From NCBI RefSeq assembly GCF_034047335.1, contig NZ_CP139137.1:3472001-3536000 (forward strand): DNA of 64,000 bases, in the 5' to 3' direction. The position numbers and the translations under genes were made by a program. Under the pieces are notes generated by a model that saw nothing but the letters and a program-made list of their open reading frames with translations, was not told where the DNA came from and searched no databases. Each line of letters starts with the position of its first letter. The first letter of the stretch is position 1. The DNA comes from Chryseobacterium sp. JJR-5R. GTDB lineage: Bacteria; Bacteroidota; Bacteroidia; Flavobacteriales; Weeksellaceae. Positions 42,299 to 50,536 of the stretch are shown here, piece after piece.

Positions 42299-43711
42299 AT
42301 GAAAAGAATAAAAAATATCATCATCGCATTTTCGCTGGCTTTAGGCTCGGTTTCCTGTGTGTCTAAACTGGCATTCAAAGAACCTGAACTTGAGCTTCCG
42401 GAAACCTTTAAATATACCGCAACTGCCGATACCGCGAGTGTTGCCAACCTGGAATGGAGGCAGTTTTTCAGTGACCCAATGCTGCAGAATTTAATCGAAA
42501 AAGGGATTAAAAACAATTACGATCTGCAGATTGCTTTAAAACAGGTGGCTTCTTCACAGGAAAGGCTGAAACAGGCGAAATACCTTCAGTACCCGGATGT
42601 CGGTTTCGGGGTTTCTGCGCAGATTTCAAGGCCTTCCAAAAACAGCATGAACGGGCAAAGCCTCAATTTATTTTTAGGACAGAGCCACGTGGAAGATTAC
42701 AATGCAGCATTTAACCTTTCCTGGGAAGCAGACATCTGGGGAAAGATTAAAAACCAGCAGGAAGTTTCGAGGATGCAGTATTTGCAGACTTATGAAGCCA
42801 CAAAAGCCATCCAGACCCAGGTAGTGGCAGCCATTGCCCAGGGATACTATAATCTGCTGATGCTGGACAAACAGCTGCAGATTGCAAAATCCAATCTGGA
42901 ACTCAGCACCAACACCCTTTCTCTTACAGAAAAATTATGGCAGAGCGGCGATACCACTTCTTTGGGGGTCCAGCAGGCTACGGCACAAAAGCAGTCGACA
43001 GAACTTCTGATTACCCAGCTGGAACAGAACATTGCGATTCAGGAAAATGCATTGAGTATTCTGGTAGGCGAAAATCCGAATCAAGTCAACCGAACGATTG
43101 AAATGTCGGACACTTCTTTACCACAGGATATTTCTGCGGGGCTTCCGGCAGCCATGGTAAGCCGCCGTCCCGATGTCCGTCAGCAGGAACTGGTTTTGCT
43201 GGAATCCAATGCGGCAGTAGGGATTGCCCAGGCCAGCATGTATCCGGCACTGAGAATTACAGCCAATGGCGGGGTCAACTCATTTAAAATCGATAACTGG
43301 TTCCAGATCCCAGCATCCTTATTCGGGTCTGTTCTCGGAGGCCTGACCCAGCCTGTTTTCCAGAAAAGACAATTAAAAACGGACCTCAATGTGGCTAAGA
43401 TCCAGAGGGAGAAAAACGTATTGGCCTTCCGTCAGTCGGTTTTAAATGCAGTAGGTGAAGTTTCTGATGCGCTAGTGTCCAATGAAAGCCTGAAAGTTCA
43501 GGAACAAAAAGCCACAGAACAGGTAACGACTTTGAAAAACGGAATTAAAAGTGCCGAAATGCTGTACAAAGGCGGTATGGCCAATTACCTGGAAGTGATT
43601 ACGGCTCAGGGGAATTCCCTGCAGGCTGAACTGAATCTGGCGTCCGTAAAAAGACAGCGGCTCAGCAGCATTGTAGATCTGTACCGGGCTTTAGGCGGCG
43701 GCTGGAAGTAG
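42299..43711 (+). CDS. outer-membrane efflux factor (TolC/OprM-like lipoprotein)
   Basis: The 470-residue precursor has a lipoprotein signal (GSVSC, C20) and two tandem outer-membrane efflux protein repeats, with LEWRQFFSDPMLQNLIEKGIKNNYDLQIALKQV in the first and the SRRPDVRQQELVLLESNAAVGIAQASMYPAL motif at the start of the second. As in OprM it should form a trimeric channel-tunnel through outer membrane and periplasm, completing the pump. It carries the usual C-terminal half motif LYKGGMANYLEVITAQ. A terminator follows. Confidence 0.94.
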   Translation: MKRIKNIIIAFSLALGSVSCVSKLAFKEPELELPETFKYTATADTASVANLEWRQFFSDPMLQNLIEKGIKNNYDLQIALKQVASSQERLKQAKYLQYPDVGFGVSAQISRPSKNSMNGQSLNLFLGQSHVEDYNAAFNLSWEADIWGKIKNQQEVSRMQYLQTYEATKAIQTQVVAAIAQGYYNLLMLDKQLQIAKSNLELSTNTLSLTEKLWQSGDTTSLGVQQATAQKQSTELLITQLEQNIAIQENALSILVGENPNQVNRTIEMSDTSLPQDISAGLPAAMVSRRPDVRQQELVLLESNAAVGIAQASMYPALRITANGGVNSFKIDNWFQIPASLFGSVLGGLTQPVFQKRQLKTDLNVAKIQREKNVLAFRQSVLNAVGEVSDALVSNESLKVQEQKATEQVTTLKNGIKSAEMLYKGGMANYLEVITAQGNSLQAELNLASVKRQRLSSIVDLYRALGGGWK

Positions 43712-43735
43712 TCAGTTTAATTATATTGTTTGAAG

Positions 43736-43764
43736 TGCGGTCTCTCGGGACCGCATTTTTTTTT
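43736..43764 (+). terminator. intrinsic terminator after the efflux operon
   Basis: TGCGGTC (43736..43742) with GACCGCA (43749..43755), 6-base loop, followed by nine T. Confidence 0.85.
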
Positions 43765-43917
43765 ACCTGAAGCTTTCGTAACATTCGAATTGTTGTTAAA
43801 ACAAAGTGAAGCTTGAAATCTAACCTAATAATTCAAAAATTAATGAAATAACATTTAGACATCCTTCATTGAAAAAGACTTCTTATCAAACCATAATTTA
43901 AATAACTATACAAACTA

Positions 43918-44838
43918 TTATTTTAAAGCCTGCTGATTAATATATCCAATCAATCGGTTAAAATCCTCTTCAGAATAGCCCAGCTGCAGATAATAAATAT
44001 CATCCGCCTTACGGTACCAGGTCAATTGGCGTTTTGCATACCTCCGGCTGTTCTTTTTAATCTCGGAAACGGCAAAATCCAGGTCCCACTCGCCATCAAA
44101 ATATTTGAACAATTCAGCGTAGCCCACTGTTTTCAGCGCCGTCAGGTCTTTAAACGGTTCAAGATTTCTCGCTTCTTCCAACAGTCCTCTTTCCATCATA
44201 AGATCCACTCTCCTGTTGATCCGGTCGTACAATTCCTCCCTCGGGGCTTCAATCCCGATACGGATCACATTGAAATCCCGGGCATCCTGCGAAACGGCAA
44301 TCTGTTCAGAATATTTCTTATCCGTCTGCCACATCACGTCAATTGCCCGCAAAAGCCTCCGGTGGTTATGGATATCCACCACTTCAAAATATTCGGGATC
44401 GAGCTCTTTCAATACTTCCTGAAGCTTTTCCAGACCTTCATTTTCGAGGATATCCTGCAGTTTTTTCTGGTTTTCTTCATCCGCTTCCGGCAGATCATTC
44501 AGGCCTTCAATCACCGCTTTTTCATACATCATACTTCCCCCTGCCAGAATAACGGTATCGTATTTTTTAAAAAGTCCGTTGAGTTTCCGTAAGGCATCTT
44601 CTTCATACTGTCCGATGGAATAGTATTCCTGAACCGAAAGATGGCCGATGAAATGATGCGGCGCTCCTGCCAGTTCTTCTTCAGAAGGCGCTGCAGTACC
44701 GATTTCCATCCCTTTAAAAAATTGCCGGGAGTCACAGGAAACAATCTCTGTACTGAAATGTTTGGCCAGGTCTATGGCCAGCCGTGTCTTTCCTATTCCG
44801 GTGGGCCCGACAACAGAAATCAGATTTTTCTTTTTCAC
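43918..44838 (-). CDS. miaA: tRNA dimethylallyltransferase MiaA
   Basis: MiaA isopentenylates A37 of tRNAs reading UNN codons. The 306-residue protein has the P-loop SVVGPTGIGKTRLAIDLA near the start, the DSRQFFKGMEIGTAAPS segment with the substrate-binding Asp, and the AGGSMMYEKAVIEGL and NHRRLLRAIDV motifs, and ends with SRRYAKRQLTWYR near the tRNA-contacting region. The length is normal. It stands alone on the minus strand between the efflux operon and yicC. Confidence 0.95.
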   Translation of the reverse strand: MKKKNLISVVGPTGIGKTRLAIDLAKHFSTEIVSCDSRQFFKGMEIGTAAPSEEELAGAPHHFIGHLSVQEYYSIGQYEEDALRKLNGLFKKYDTVILAGGSMMYEKAVIEGLNDLPEADEENQKKLQDILENEGLEKLQEVLKELDPEYFEVVDIHNHRRLLRAIDVMWQTDKKYSEQIAVSQDARDFNVIRIGIEAPREELYDRINRRVDLMMERGLLEEARNLEPFKDLTALKTVGYAELFKYFDGEWDLDFAVSEIKKNSRRYAKRQLTWYRKADDIYYLQLGYSEEDFNRLIGYINQQALK

Positions 44839-45068
44839 TGCGCTAATTTACGAAATTGAGATAATTTGAACTTATTTTTTAAAATGCCAAAGAAAATGTT
44901 AATCTGCTAGAAGAGGCAAGTTTCGAGATGGAAGTTTAGATTCGTCAAAATATCGCCTGCAGTCATCATAGGATGGGATGAAGATATTTGTATTCTTTTG
45001 TATCTGTTACCCGCTTCCCGTTTCCTGTCTCCGGCTTCCACATTAGTTAAACTATAGACTTAAATGTT

Positions 45069-45076
45069 TATCTTTG
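45069..45076 (+). promoter_or_regulatory. -7 promoter element for yicC
   Basis: TATCTTTG matches TAnnTTTG, 17 bases before the ATG at 45094. Confidence 0.55.
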
Positions 45077-45093
45077 TAAAACAATAAAAAACT

Positions 45094-45951
45094 ATGATTT
45101 TATCAATGACCGGATTCGGCAGGGCCGAAGATGTTTTTGAAGGCAAAAAGATTACCATCGATATCAAGTCACTGAACTCTAAGAGCTTTGATTTAAATAT
45201 TAAAATACCTTTACGCTATAAAGAAAAAGAATTCGAGATCAGAAAAATTCTCAATGACAGGATTATCCGCGGAAAAGTGGACTGTTATGTCAACATAGAA
45301 AATCTGGAAGAGACCAACGATGTGAAAATCAATAAAAGCTTGATTGATTCCTATATCAATGAACTTCGGAGCATCGCATCAGATGCTCCTGATTTTGAAT
45401 ACCTTAAAATGGCGGTACGTCTTCCGGACGCTATTACGTCAAGACCGGACGAACTGTCTGAAGGCGAATGGGAATCTCTGGCAAAAATTGTGCATGCTGC
45501 GGTAAACCGTTTTGAGGAATTCAGGAAAACGGAAGGAAAAATCCTGCATGAGGAACTGGAAAGAAACCTTCAGAATATTGATAAGAATCTTAGCGCGGTT
45601 ATCCCTTTTGAAGAAGTAAGGATTCAGAGCGTAAAAGAACGTTATCAGAAGTCCTTAAAAGAATTCGAGAACGTGGATGAGACCCGTTTTTATCAGGAAA
45701 TGGCCTATTTCACAGAAAAACTGGATATTTCCGAGGAAAAAGTAAGGCTTGCCCAGCATCTGAAATACTACAAGGAAGTTATGGACCATGAAGACTTCAA
45801 CGGGAAAAAACTCGGCTTCATTTCTCAGGAAATCGGAAGGGAGATCAATACGCTGGGATCAAAAGCCAACCATGCCGAAATACAGAAACTGGTAGTGATG
45901 ATGAAGGATGATCTGGAAAAAATTAAAGAACAAACGTTAAACGTTTTATAA
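45094..45951 (+). CDS. yicC: YicC family endoribonuclease
   Basis: The 285-residue protein starts MILSMTGFGRAE, the signature opening of the YicC family, and ends with the conserved C-terminal DUF1732 region (GKKLGFISQEIGREINTLGSKANHAEIQKLVVMMKDDLEKIKEQTLNVL). YicC is described in E. coli as an endoribonuclease that affects small RNA RyhB and requires metal; the metal-binding residues lie in the C-terminal part. It precedes gmk here, as in many bacteria, with an 86-base spacer. Confidence 0.94.
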   Translation: MILSMTGFGRAEDVFEGKKITIDIKSLNSKSFDLNIKIPLRYKEKEFEIRKILNDRIIRGKVDCYVNIENLEETNDVKINKSLIDSYINELRSIASDAPDFEYLKMAVRLPDAITSRPDELSEGEWESLAKIVHAAVNRFEEFRKTEGKILHEELERNLQNIDKNLSAVIPFEEVRIQSVKERYQKSLKEFENVDETRFYQEMAYFTEKLDISEEKVRLAQHLKYYKEVMDHEDFNGKKLGFISQEIGREINTLGSKANHAEIQKLVVMMKDDLEKIKEQTLNVL

Positions 45952-46037
45952 AGTGATAAGTTATTAATGATGAGTTAAAAATCGCTTTGCGGATTTTGAA
46001 GCTCATCATTTAAAACGCATAATTCATAACTAAAAAA

Positions 46038-46601
46038 ATGAATAAGGTGATCATATTTTCGGCACCGTCCGGAAGCGGAAAAACCACACTGGTAAAACAT
46101 GCCCTGGAGGCATTCAGTGAACTTCAGTTTTCCATTTCATGCACAACAAGACCGCCGAGAGGCAGCGAGCAGCATACAGTGGACTATCATTTTTTAACCC
46201 CTGAAGAATTCAGGCAGAAAATCACAGAAGATGCTTTTGTGGAATTTGAAGAGGTATATACTGATAAATATTACGGAACCTTAAAATCTGAAGTCGAAAA
46301 AATCTGGGAACAGGGAAAAGTGGTGATTTTTGATGTGGACGTCAAAGGCGGGATTTCTTTAAAAAAGTATTTCGGGGATCAAGCCATGTCGGTTTTCATC
46401 GAACCGCCTTCTGTTGAAGAACTGGAACGGAGATTGATCTTAAGGAATACGGATGATGCGGAAACCATCAGGACCCGTGTGGAAAAAGCGGAAGAAGAAA
46501 TCTCTTATGCCGGAAAATTTGACAAAATCGTCGTTAATACGGACCTGGACGAAGCCAAACAGGAAATAGAAAGTTTAATACAAAAATTTATAGAAAGTTA
46601 A
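46038..46601 (+). CDS. gmk: guanylate kinase Gmk
   Basis: Gmk phosphorylates GMP to GDP with ATP. The 187 residues include the P-loop IFSAPSGSGKTTLVKHAL (6-23 region), the GMP-binding ISCTTRPPRGSE and the DYHFLTPEEF segment, YGTLKSEVEKI, and the lid region ILRNTDDAETIRTRVEKAEEEI. All catalytic parts are intact. It follows yicC and precedes nadA by 101 bases; the three run in the same direction. Confidence 0.96.
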   Translation: MNKVIIFSAPSGSGKTTLVKHALEAFSELQFSISCTTRPPRGSEQHTVDYHFLTPEEFRQKITEDAFVEFEEVYTDKYYGTLKSEVEKIWEQGKVVIFDVDVKGGISLKKYFGDQAMSVFIEPPSVEELERRLILRNTDDAETIRTRVEKAEEEISYAGKFDKIVVNTDLDEAKQEIESLIQKFIES

Positions 46602-46702
46602 AGGCCGGATGATGGAAGTTGGAGGCTTGGCGTTTAATAATTTACGTCAGAATTTTAATTTCTGAAATCTAACTTCTATAATCAAAAAATATTGGGGTTG
46701 AT

Positions 46703-47722
46703 ATGAGTACCGAAACATTAGAAAAAGCAAAATCTGCAATTCCTGTAAGGGGATTTCTGGATATAAAAGATCTTATTATTCCTGAAGGGGAAGAACTGGT
46801 AAAAGCAATTCTTCAGCTGAAAGAAGAAAAAAACGCCGTCATTCTGGCACATTATTATCAGCCCGGAGAGATCCAGGATATTGCCGATTTCCTGGGAGAT
46901 TCGCTCCAGTTGGCCAGGCAGGCAAAAGATACCAATGCAGATATGATTGTATTCTGCGGTGTCCATTTTATGGCAGAGGCCGCAAAAATCCTGAATCCTA
47001 CGAAAAAAGTAGTCCTTCCCGATACGATGGCCGGATGTTCTCTGGCAGACGGATGCTCAGGTGAGGGCCTGAGGAAAATGCGTGAGCAGCACCCGAATGC
47101 ACTTATTGCAACATATATCAACTGCAATGCTGAAACCAAAGCGGAAAGTGACATCATTGTTACCAGTTCCAATGCTGAAACAGTGATTGAAGCACTGCCT
47201 AAAGACCGCCCGATTATTTTCGCTCCGGATAAGAATTTAGGAAGATATTTATCTCAAAAAACAGGTCGTGATATGATCCTGTGGGACGGAAGCTGTATCG
47301 TACATGAGGCATTTTCGATGGAGAGAATCGCGAAACAGCTGGCTGATAATCCGGATGCAAAACTGATTGCTCACCCCGAAAGTGAAGAGGCCGTTTTAAA
47401 GCTGGCCCATTTTATCGGTTCTACCTCTGCCCTGCTGAATTTTGTGGAACAGGATGACTGCCGGAAATTCATTATCGCAACTGAGGAAGGGATCCTTCAC
47501 GAAATGAGAAAACGCGCCCCGCACAAAGAACTGATCCCGGCTCTGGTTTTTGATGAAAGCTGCAACTGTTCGGAATGTTTCTATATGAAGCGCAACACAA
47601 TGGAAAAACTGTACTTGTGCATGAAGTATGAACTTCCGGAAATCCTTATCGATGAAGAATTGCGACTGAGGGCCCTGAAACCGATTGAAGCCATGCTTGA
47701 TCTTTCGAAAAGCATAAAATAA
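46703..47722 (+). CDS. nadA: quinolinate synthase NadA
   Basis: NadA condenses iminoaspartate with dihydroxyacetone phosphate to quinolinate in de novo NAD synthesis, using a [4Fe-4S] cluster. The 339-residue protein has AHYYQPGEIQDIADFLGDSL at the start, the cluster cysteine region DTMAGCSLADGCS (C112), GSCIVHE..., and DESCNCSECFYMK near the C terminus, which hold the other ligands. The partner gene nadB, and nadC, are not in the window. A terminator follows. Confidence 0.95.
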   Translation: MSTETLEKAKSAIPVRGFLDIKDLIIPEGEELVKAILQLKEEKNAVILAHYYQPGEIQDIADFLGDSLQLARQAKDTNADMIVFCGVHFMAEAAKILNPTKKVVLPDTMAGCSLADGCSGEGLRKMREQHPNALIATYINCNAETKAESDIIVTSSNAETVIEALPKDRPIIFAPDKNLGRYLSQKTGRDMILWDGSCIVHEAFSMERIAKQLADNPDAKLIAHPESEEAVLKLAHFIGSTSALLNFVEQDDCRKFIIATEEGILHEMRKRAPHKELIPALVFDESCNCSECFYMKRNTMEKLYLCMKYELPEILIDEELRLRALKPIEAMLDLSKSIK

Positions 47723-47725
47723 ATG

Positions 47726-47755
47726 AAAGGCTATCTGTTACGGATAGCCTTTTGA
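47726..47755 (+). terminator. intrinsic terminator after nadA
   Basis: Perfect 10-bp stem AAAGGCTATC (47726..47735) with GATAGCCTTT (47743..47752), 7-base loop, T-rich tail. Confidence 0.85.
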
Positions 47756-47794
47756 TTTGATTGCTGATCAACTTTTTGTTTGCTTTTAAAAAAA

Positions 47795-48004
47795 CTACTG
47801 CGGATCAGAGTTAATGCAGAGGCTGCTTACAAAGACACAGTTTTTACAGCGGCTTGGCAGCACGTTATAATCTTCACAGGAATGATCAAAACCATTGGAT
47901 GAACCTCCCGGACCATAACCTCCCGCAGGGCAACCGCCGCAGGTAAGTGCCGCTCCGTTTATTTGGCATAGGTCTCCTCTTTTTAATTTTTTCAGATTTT
48001 TCAT
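47795..48004 (-). CDS. bacteriocin-like cysteine-rich peptide precursor
   Basis: The 69-residue peptide starts MKNLKKLKRGDLCQINGA, matching the leader style of Bacteroidota bacteriocin-like/natural-product precursors (MKNLKKLxRxxLxxINGG) in which cleavage follows a Gly-Gly or Gly-Ala pair. The putative core (from about residue 18) is rich in Gly and Cys (six Cys, plus C13 in the leader) and contains a PAGGYGPGGSS loop. No ABC transporter/peptidase, lanthipeptide or radical SAM enzyme lies nearby, so maturation must use genes elsewhere if it happens at all. A TATATTTA -7-like element lies upstream. It may act as a toxin, signal or secreted metal-binding peptide. Confidence 0.7.
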   Translation of the reverse strand: MKNLKKLKRGDLCQINGAALTCGGCPAGGYGPGGSSNGFDHSCEDYNVLPSRCKNCVFVSSLCINSDPQ

Positions 48005-48039
48005 AAAAATTTAATTTTTGTTTGACCTGTTAAATATAT

Positions 48040-48047
48040 TACTTTTG
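48040..48047 (+). promoter_or_regulatory. -7 promoter element for folB
   Basis: TACTTTTG matches TAnnTTTG; a TTG at 48018..48020 gives a spacing of 19. ATG of folB follows at 48065. A divergent -7-like element for the peptide gene overlaps this region. Confidence 0.6.
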
Positions 48048-48064
48048 TTATATACAATCAGCTT

Positions 48065-48433
48065 ATGAGTAAGATATTTCTTGAAGAGGTGAAAATTTAT
48101 GCCTGCCACGGTGTCCTTCCGGAAGAGAACAGCATCGGGACATATTATATCCTTGATGTTGAACTTCACACCGATCTGTGGAAAGCCGCAGCATCAGACG
48201 ATCTGACCGATACGATAAGTTATGCAGACGTCAACGATATTATCCACAGCGAAATGAAGATCAACTCCAGGCTGCTGGAGCATGTGGCCGGAAGAATCAT
48301 TCATAAAATTCACGAAAATTTTTCAGGGATTTCTTATATTAAACTGAAAATCACCAAAACAGCACCGCCTATGAAAGGGGAGATGAAGGGTGCCGCAATT
48401 GAGCTGGAAAAAAGTTTTAAGCCTGTAAATTAA
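48065..48433 (+). CDS. folB: dihydroneopterin aldolase FolB
   Basis: FolB cleaves dihydroneopterin to 6-hydroxymethyl-dihydropterin, the substrate of FolK. The 122-residue protein has the family opening IFLEEVKIYACHGVLPEENSIGTYYILDVEL with the substrate-binding residues, SYADVNDII, LLEHVAGRI and the end IKLKITKTAPPM. It usually forms an octamer. FolK lies 30 kb away in this window. The DUF4403 gene follows 18 bases downstream but has its own promoter element. Confidence 0.95.
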   Translation: MSKIFLEEVKIYACHGVLPEENSIGTYYILDVELHTDLWKAAASDDLTDTISYADVNDIIHSEMKINSRLLEHVAGRIIHKIHENFSGISYIKLKITKTAPPMKGEMKGAAIELEKSFKPVN

Positions 48434-48438
48434 TTGAT

Positions 48439-48446
48439 TACTTTTG
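48439..48446 (+). promoter_or_regulatory. -7 promoter element for the DUF4403 gene, near-leaderless
   Basis: TACTTTTG ends five bases before the ATG at 48452. It lies across and after the folB stop codon. Confidence 0.55.
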
Positions 48447-48451
48447 TTTAA

Positions 48452-49825
48452 ATGACACTGTTGAGAATCCTGACCTTATTTTTTCTGGCTGCTTCTGTGT
48501 ATGTTTTCGGACAGACCGCAACGGGCAGCGAGCCCGGCTCCTATAATTTCCCAAAATTAAAATCCAGCATTACCATGCCGGTTATCATCCCGCTTTCGGA
48601 GATCGGCAATATGGTCAATGCTTCTGTAAAAGACCTGGTCTATCAGGATGACTCGTATACTGATAACAACAACGACCAATTTAAGGTAAAGGTCTGGAAA
48701 ACCCGCCCGATACGGCTTGTAGGAGGTACCAGCCAGAACCTGCTGATTGAAGTGCCTTTAAAGATCCAGGCAGAAAAAGGTATCGGTACTTTGGGGATCT
48801 ATACGTACCAGAGCACGACTTTTGAAACGGTCATGTCCTTTAACACCACCCTTAATTTTAAAAATGACTGGACGGTTACCACAGCGACTAAGCCGAACGG
48901 CTTCAGATGGGTTATCAAACCGACCCTGGACTTCGGCAAAATACACATCCCGATTACGCCTCTGGTTGAAAAAAGCTTAAAAGAACAGCAGGAGAAATTC
49001 TGTAAAACCATTGATCAGCAAATGGCATCCCAGCTTAATTTCCAGCAGTATGCTGTGATGGCCCTGAATGCTTTTTCCAATCCGTTTCCCATTTCAGAAG
49101 AATACAATACGTGGCTGAAAGTTACGCCGCTCAGCGTACATGTGACCCCGTTAAAATTCTACGGGAACCAGATTGATACTTACCTGGGGATTGATGTGTA
49201 TTCCGAGACTTTTACCGGAACCAGGCCGCCATCTTCACCTGTTGTAAAAACCGCTCCTGATTTTACCTTTGTTCCTGTTCCGGCAGACCAGTTCCTGGTC
49301 CAGACCACCGCGAATATCCCGTTTTCGGAAGCCACGCTTATTGCCCGGAATCTGTTTTTAAATAAAGCATATGACGTAAGAGGATCTGCCGTAAAAATAA
49401 AAGATATAAAAGTGTACGGCGCTGATGACCGGGTGATGATTGAAGCGGAAACGGAAGGGTACATTACCGGGCGCGCTTTCATTTCAGGGATTCCGGTTTA
49501 TGATGAATCTAAAAAGAAAATTGTTCTTTCCAATACGAAGTTTAATTTAAAAACTTCAAATATATTACAGAAAACGGCTACGCTGCTGTTTCGCGGGAAG
49601 ATTGTGAAAACCATTGAAGATGAGTACGGAATTCCGACAGTGGATCTGGAAAATACATCAAAGAAAAGCATAGAAGAAGCTTTTAACAAAGAATATTACA
49701 AAGGCCTTAAAATGAACGGAAAGGTTTTCAGCCTTAAACCGGGCACTATTTTTATGAACCCGTCCGGAATTACTGCTGTCATTGATACCAAAGCCAATCT
49801 GCGCCTTACCCTTAACGGAATTTGA
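48452..49825 (+). CDS. DUF4403 family protein
   Basis: This 457-residue protein has a signal peptide (cleavage after FGQ, about residue 21), then an extended, mostly beta-strand protein matching DUF4403 (opening SSITMPVIIPLSEIGNMVNASV, repeated in related form in the middle with ANIPFSEATLIARNLFLNKAYDVRGSAVKIKDIKVYG). The internal similarity suggests two related halves with a lipid-binding (TULIP/BPI-like) character, as proposed for this family; that is an inference. It is likely periplasmic. The next gene, an RDD protein, follows after 27 bases. Confidence 0.85.
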   Translation: MTLLRILTLFFLAASVYVFGQTATGSEPGSYNFPKLKSSITMPVIIPLSEIGNMVNASVKDLVYQDDSYTDNNNDQFKVKVWKTRPIRLVGGTSQNLLIEVPLKIQAEKGIGTLGIYTYQSTTFETVMSFNTTLNFKNDWTVTTATKPNGFRWVIKPTLDFGKIHIPITPLVEKSLKEQQEKFCKTIDQQMASQLNFQQYAVMALNAFSNPFPISEEYNTWLKVTPLSVHVTPLKFYGNQIDTYLGIDVYSETFTGTRPPSSPVVKTAPDFTFVPVPADQFLVQTTANIPFSEATLIARNLFLNKAYDVRGSAVKIKDIKVYGADDRVMIEAETEGYITGRAFISGIPVYDESKKKIVLSNTKFNLKTSNILQKTATLLFRGKIVKTIEDEYGIPTVDLENTSKKSIEEAFNKEYYKGLKMNGKVFSLKPGTIFMNPSGITAVIDTKANLRLTLNGI

Positions 49826-49852
49826 AACTAACTAAAAACCATAATTTAAAGC

Positions 49853-50362
49853 ATGAGAAAATATTTACGGATTGTCGACCGCAACAGAGCCACGAAATGG
49901 ACCAGATTGGCCAATTTTATTATTGACCGGGTTATTTTTAACCTGTCTTTTATGATTATAGGATTTATAGGCGTATTCATAGACAAGCTTCTGGGATCTT
50001 ATTATATTTCTGCCTTTTTTCTGAAGCTGTCTGAAGTCAACCGCCTTGTTGACATCGTGATTACTTCCCTTCTGTTTTTTGTCTATACTTTTTTAATGGA
50101 GTACTTTACCAAAGGAAGGACGATCGCAAAGTACATAACCGGAACCAAAGTGATTACTACGGACGGACAAACCCCTACCCTGAATGAATTTTTTATCAGA
50201 AACATTTCAAGGCTGGTACCTTTCGATGCTCTTTCTTTTTTGGGAGAAAACGGCTGGCACGACAGCTGGAGCGATACACGCGTTATCAGCATTAAAAATT
50301 ATGAGTCTGAAAGACAGGCAAAAAGCGAAATAGAAGACATCGGCACGAAAGAAATTGCCTGA
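49853..50362 (+). CDS. RDD family membrane protein
   Basis: The 169-residue protein has the RDD domain: the opening RATKWTRLANFIIDRVIF with the Arg-Asp pattern, three membrane segments (about 28-50, 62-84, and a shorter one near the C terminus), the motif TKGRTIAKYITGTKVITTDGQTPTLNEFFIRNISRLVPFD, and the DSWSDTRVI ending that follows the last membrane stretch. RDD proteins are thought to act in transport or membrane homeostasis, without a defined substrate for most. It probably shares a transcript with DUF4403. Confidence 0.9.
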   Translation: MRKYLRIVDRNRATKWTRLANFIIDRVIFNLSFMIIGFIGVFIDKLLGSYYISAFFLKLSEVNRLVDIVITSLLFFVYTFLMEYFTKGRTIAKYITGTKVITTDGQTPTLNEFFIRNISRLVPFDALSFLGENGWHDSWSDTRVISIKNYESERQAKSEIEDIGTKEIA

Positions 50363-50389
50363 AAATTTTTATCGGATCATATATTTTGC

Positions 50390-50397
50390 TATATTTG
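50390..50397 (+). promoter_or_regulatory. -7 promoter element for tRNA-Cys
   Basis: TATATTTG matches TAnnTTTG; the mature tRNA starts 25 bases further on. Confidence 0.55.
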
Positions 50398-50421
50398 CAC
50401 ACCTGAAAATGGTAAAGACAT

Positions 50422-50492
50422 GGTACTTTGGCCGAGCGGCTAGGCAGTGGTCTGCAACACCATCCACAGCGGTTCGAATCCGCTAGGTACCT
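50422..50492 (+). tRNA. tRNA-Cys (anticodon GCA)
   Basis: The 71-base gene folds as a tRNA: acceptor GGTACTT (50422..50428) with AGGTACC (50485..50491), discriminator T at 50492, as required for cysteine; D arm GCCGAGCGGC; anticodon stem GTGGT/ACCAT with loop CTGCAAC and anticodon GCA (50454..50456); T arm GCGGTTCGAATCCGC. The CCA end is not encoded, so it is added by tRNA nucleotidyltransferase. It has its own promoter and terminator and stands at the left edge of an AT-rich accessory stretch. Confidence 0.96.
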
Positions 50493-50496
50493 CATA

Positions 50497-50534
50497 AAAT
50501 CCCTACTCTATTAATTTAGCTTAGGGATTTTTTT
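50497..50534 (+). terminator. intrinsic terminator after tRNA-Cys
   Basis: AAATCCCTA (50497..50505) with TAGGGATTT (50522..50530), then more T. The loop is 16 bases. Confidence 0.7.
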
Positions 50535-50536
50535 AT

